Assembly (NCBI GenBank): GCA_033032865.1
Contig: JAWHQI010000329.1
Span: 1,736,001-1,800,000 of the forward strand
DNA from: Dactylorhiza incarnata
Taxonomy: Eukaryota > Streptophyta > Magnoliopsida > Asparagales > Orchidaceae
Reading direction: 5' to 3'
Length of the DNA stretch: 64,000 nucleotides
Shown: one piece after another, positions 63,148 through 64,000 of the stretch
Layout of the letters: each line of letters starts with the position of its first letter
Position numbering within the stretch: position 1 is the stretch's first letter
The notes under the pieces: model-generated
Told to the model about the DNA's origin: nothing
The model's database searches: none
What the model saw: the letters and a program-made list of their open reading frames with translations, nothing else
Position numbers and translations under genes: made by a program

Positions 63148-64000
63148 CTGTGAAATACCAAGAGTTAGAAATTTAGAACAAAACTGCAATATCTTAATTA
63201 CAAATAGCTAGAAAAGAAACATGAATACGTTAACATGTGATAATAAAATGCAAAGGATGTAATAATAAATTATATCAGCTTAATAAATCAAACTATGGTG
63301 GAAAAATACATATCACTTCGAAGGAAATAACAGATTAAAGAATATATAAAAACAAATGTGCTTCAAATCATTCTTCTATGAATGAGACAACACAAACAGG
63401 TCCGTTATGGCCCCATGGAATCTGCTATATTGTATGTTGTTCAATTAATTAAGGGGCAAGTAGGTTAGAGGTTAATAGGCATGTTGTGTCTTTTATTTTA
63501 TGTTTGGGTATATTTGTATTTAATACAAGTATGTGAACTTAATCGCAATGCGTCATCATCTATTCCATATTTAAAGACCCCTTGGGTCATAGAATAGCAA
63601 GCAAGCAGTATACCCTTTTCCTCTCTTCAGTTCACTCCTTCGAGGACGGAAGGCTCCATCTCAATTGTATGATTTGTATCCCCCCTCTCTAACTTCACTC
63701 ACCTCTCCGGAGCAAGCTTGCAGATGTCGGATGTCGGACTCATGTCGGTTTGGGCTTTTTATGTCGGATGTCGGATTGCGGGGATATATCGGGGACATTT
63801 CAAAATGTCGGATTGTAATATTATATGTATATATATATTATATATCATAATTTTTTTTAATTAGATGGTAATTATTTTATTTAATGAAGTATACACTAAA
63901 ATTCATATTAGAAAATGAAACTACTAACAAGTGTTTAATCAATTTGTAATAAATAAGAAATGCTGCATACTTTCAAAATGTCGAAGTGTAACCAAAGGAA
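63148..64000. other. Metaxin intron 1 (part), AT-rich with repeat-family fragment
   Basis: No match to metaxin exon 1 was found. About 63440-63720 resembles LTR leader DNA (AAGACCCCTTGGGTCATAGA, poly-pyrimidine) without proof. From 63723 a GATGTCGGATGTCGG run resembles the ends of the 60075-60855 insert. Confidence 0.45.
63723..64000. repeat. Partial second copy of the ATGTCGG repeat family
   Basis: GATGTCGGATGTCGGACTC, ATGTCGGATGTCGGATTG, TATATCGGGGACATTTC and AAAATGTCGGATTG, followed by AT-rich DNA. Reverse-strand units equal the CCGACATCCGACATTT of the 60075-60855 insert. The copy is cut by the window edge. Confidence 0.55.

Noticed and set aside
63148..64000. Metaxin exon 1 expected upstream of exon 2
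   Set aside because: No segment encodes the expected N-terminal motif in any minus-strand frame; it must lie beyond the window.
1..64000. tRNA genes or organelle-derived DNA
   Set aside because: The only tRNA-like matches are short primer-binding sites next to LTRs; no cloverleaf or plastid gene was recognised.

Overview
The window is nuclear DNA of a flowering plant. The evidence is a GTE-type bromodomain/NET gene, a plant metaxin, GT-AG introns, tRNA-iMet primer sites next to short LTRs, a FAR1/MULE transposase, RTE LINEs and a Cassandra-like TRIM. I cannot name the species. Three host elements are visible: a complete GTE gene (2331-4392, +), the last five exons of a metaxin gene (13342-63147, -), and one unexplained ORF (4926-5309, -).

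The layout is unusual because most of the window is a single gene. Metaxin exons lie at 62807-63147, 40738-40814, 40546-40606, 28645-28810 and 13342-13526. They join in phase with GT-AG borders and no stop, and encode the metaxin-like domain, a Lys/Pro-rich linker and a C-terminal membrane anchor. Exon 1 lies beyond the right edge. The introns are about 22.0 kb, 131 bp, 11.7 kb and 15.1 kb, and the three large ones are packed with transposons inside transposons. The 15.1-kb intron holds a degenerate copia, which holds a 5'-truncated RTE LINE, which holds an 8.1-kb Tat-like gypsy element. It also holds a Cassandra-like TRIM and another copia remnant. The 11.7-kb intron holds two short-LTR copia elements. 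The 22-kb intron holds an old RTE copy split by a copia element, which is itself split by a solo LTR and by a 5.8-kb gag-only element. Two small LTR/TRIM-like elements and an unclassified repeat family follow.

Between the two host genes sits a Mutator-like element (5720-12026) with terminal inverted repeats of about 335 and 386 bp and a perfect 9-bp target duplication (TTTGTAAAC). It carries two convergent genes that both look intact when spliced. One encodes a 752-aa FAR1-type MULE transposase with a DDE triad and SWIM zinc finger. The other encodes a 718-aa protein joining an N-terminal plant-mobile-domain (PMD-like) region to a C-terminal Ulp1/C48 cysteine protease domain. This is the best candidate for an active and unusual system here.

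The Tat-like element has gag and protease but no recognisable RT/RNase H/integrase. It carries an oppositely oriented ORF of the 'putative gypsy type transposon' kind. Arrays of a palindromic GTGGACC..GGTCCAC motif sit upstream of the LTR TATA box and also upstream of a TATA box for the opposite-strand ORF.
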